Positions 63,936 to 64,000 of a stretch of 64,000 nucleotides of DNA are shown here, piece after piece. The DNA is from Linyphia triangularis (lineage: Eukaryota; Arthropoda; Arachnida; Araneae; Linyphiidae), in NCBI GenBank assembly GCA_963978545.1, contig OZ021730.1, forward strand, positions 14,081,796 through 14,145,795, in the 5' to 3' direction. The translations under genes and the position numbers were made by a program. The notes beneath the pieces are model-generated. The model made no database searches, was not told where the DNA came from, and was given only the letters and a program-made list of their open reading frames with translations. Each line of letters begins with the position of its first letter. Positions within the stretch are counted from its first letter, which is position 1.

Positions 63936-64000
63936 TCGTAAAAAAAATGGGGAAGTGGTTTTGCTACAGAGAGCAAACCGCTTCCCCGTTTTTTTTGCGA
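63936..64000. repeat. near-perfect hairpin at the window edge
   Basis: Left arm 63936-63965 and right arm 63972-64000 are reverse complements with a few mismatches (AATGGGGAAGTGGTTTTGCT against AGCAAACCGCTTCCCC), around a 6-base loop ACAGAG. It may be the tip of a foldback element or a pair of inverted repeats that continues beyond the window. Confidence 0.75.

Noticed and set aside
1..64000. CRISPR array, operons or other prokaryotic features
   Set aside because: The tandem repeats present have no spacer structure, and the window is eukaryotic by introns, LINEs and LTR elements.

Overview
The window is nuclear DNA of a chelicerate, most likely an orb-weaving spider. It is AT-rich and almost free of host genes. 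It is packed with arthropod-type mobile elements: Ty3/gypsy, Ty1/copia, I/Jockey-type LINEs with an RNase H domain, a Tc1 transposon of a kind I associate with spider genomes, and tRNA-derived SINEs. The species call is inference from element style; I see no diagnostic host gene, rRNA or functional tRNA.

Layout. 1-9.2 kb is AT-rich DNA with homopolymer runs and no credible gene. 9.2-11.1 kb holds a possible DNA-transposon scrap and a ~147-bp tandem satellite split by a solo LTR. 11.64-22.63 kb (copy A) and 29.10-38.80 kb (copy B) are two copies of one unfamiliar ~4.9-kb inverted-repeat element. It carries tandem subterminal repeats and the decayed exons of a spliced gene. Copy A was later hit by a gypsy element (13.62-19.77 kb), whose LTR was then hit by a SINE. 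Copy B was hit by a copia element (29.94-34.70 kb), and copy B itself sits inside the pol gene of an older gypsy. A full-length LINE (22.65-28.46 kb) lies between the two copies. 42.0-53.0 kb is a LINE graveyard, with one nearly fresh antisense LINE (48.21-51.40 kb) nested in an older sense copy.

The most unusual material is on the minus strand at 46.2-47.9 kb and 53.3-63.3 kb. It comprises broken copies of two families of small RING/zinc-finger proteins and of a large-T-antigen-like superfamily 3 helicase (58.1-59.6 kb, with a second fragment split by a Tc1 element at 60.3-62.0 kb). The genes are compact, with a promoter TATA box overlapping the upstream stop codon and an ATGA stop/start overlap. 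They are duplicated and mutually associated. The best reading is an endogenised, repeatedly duplicated DNA virus or virus-like element, now decayed. The association of several RING genes with a polyomavirus-type helicase in a spider is the main candidate for something undescribed.

How the parts interact: the LINE and the SINE share a 3' tail (GGCGCAnTATnGCCC ... CAACCAACC), so the LINE machinery probably mobilises the SINE. Target-site duplications give the insertion order at many sites. The nested copies give a local history: inverted-repeat element, then LTR elements, then SINE.
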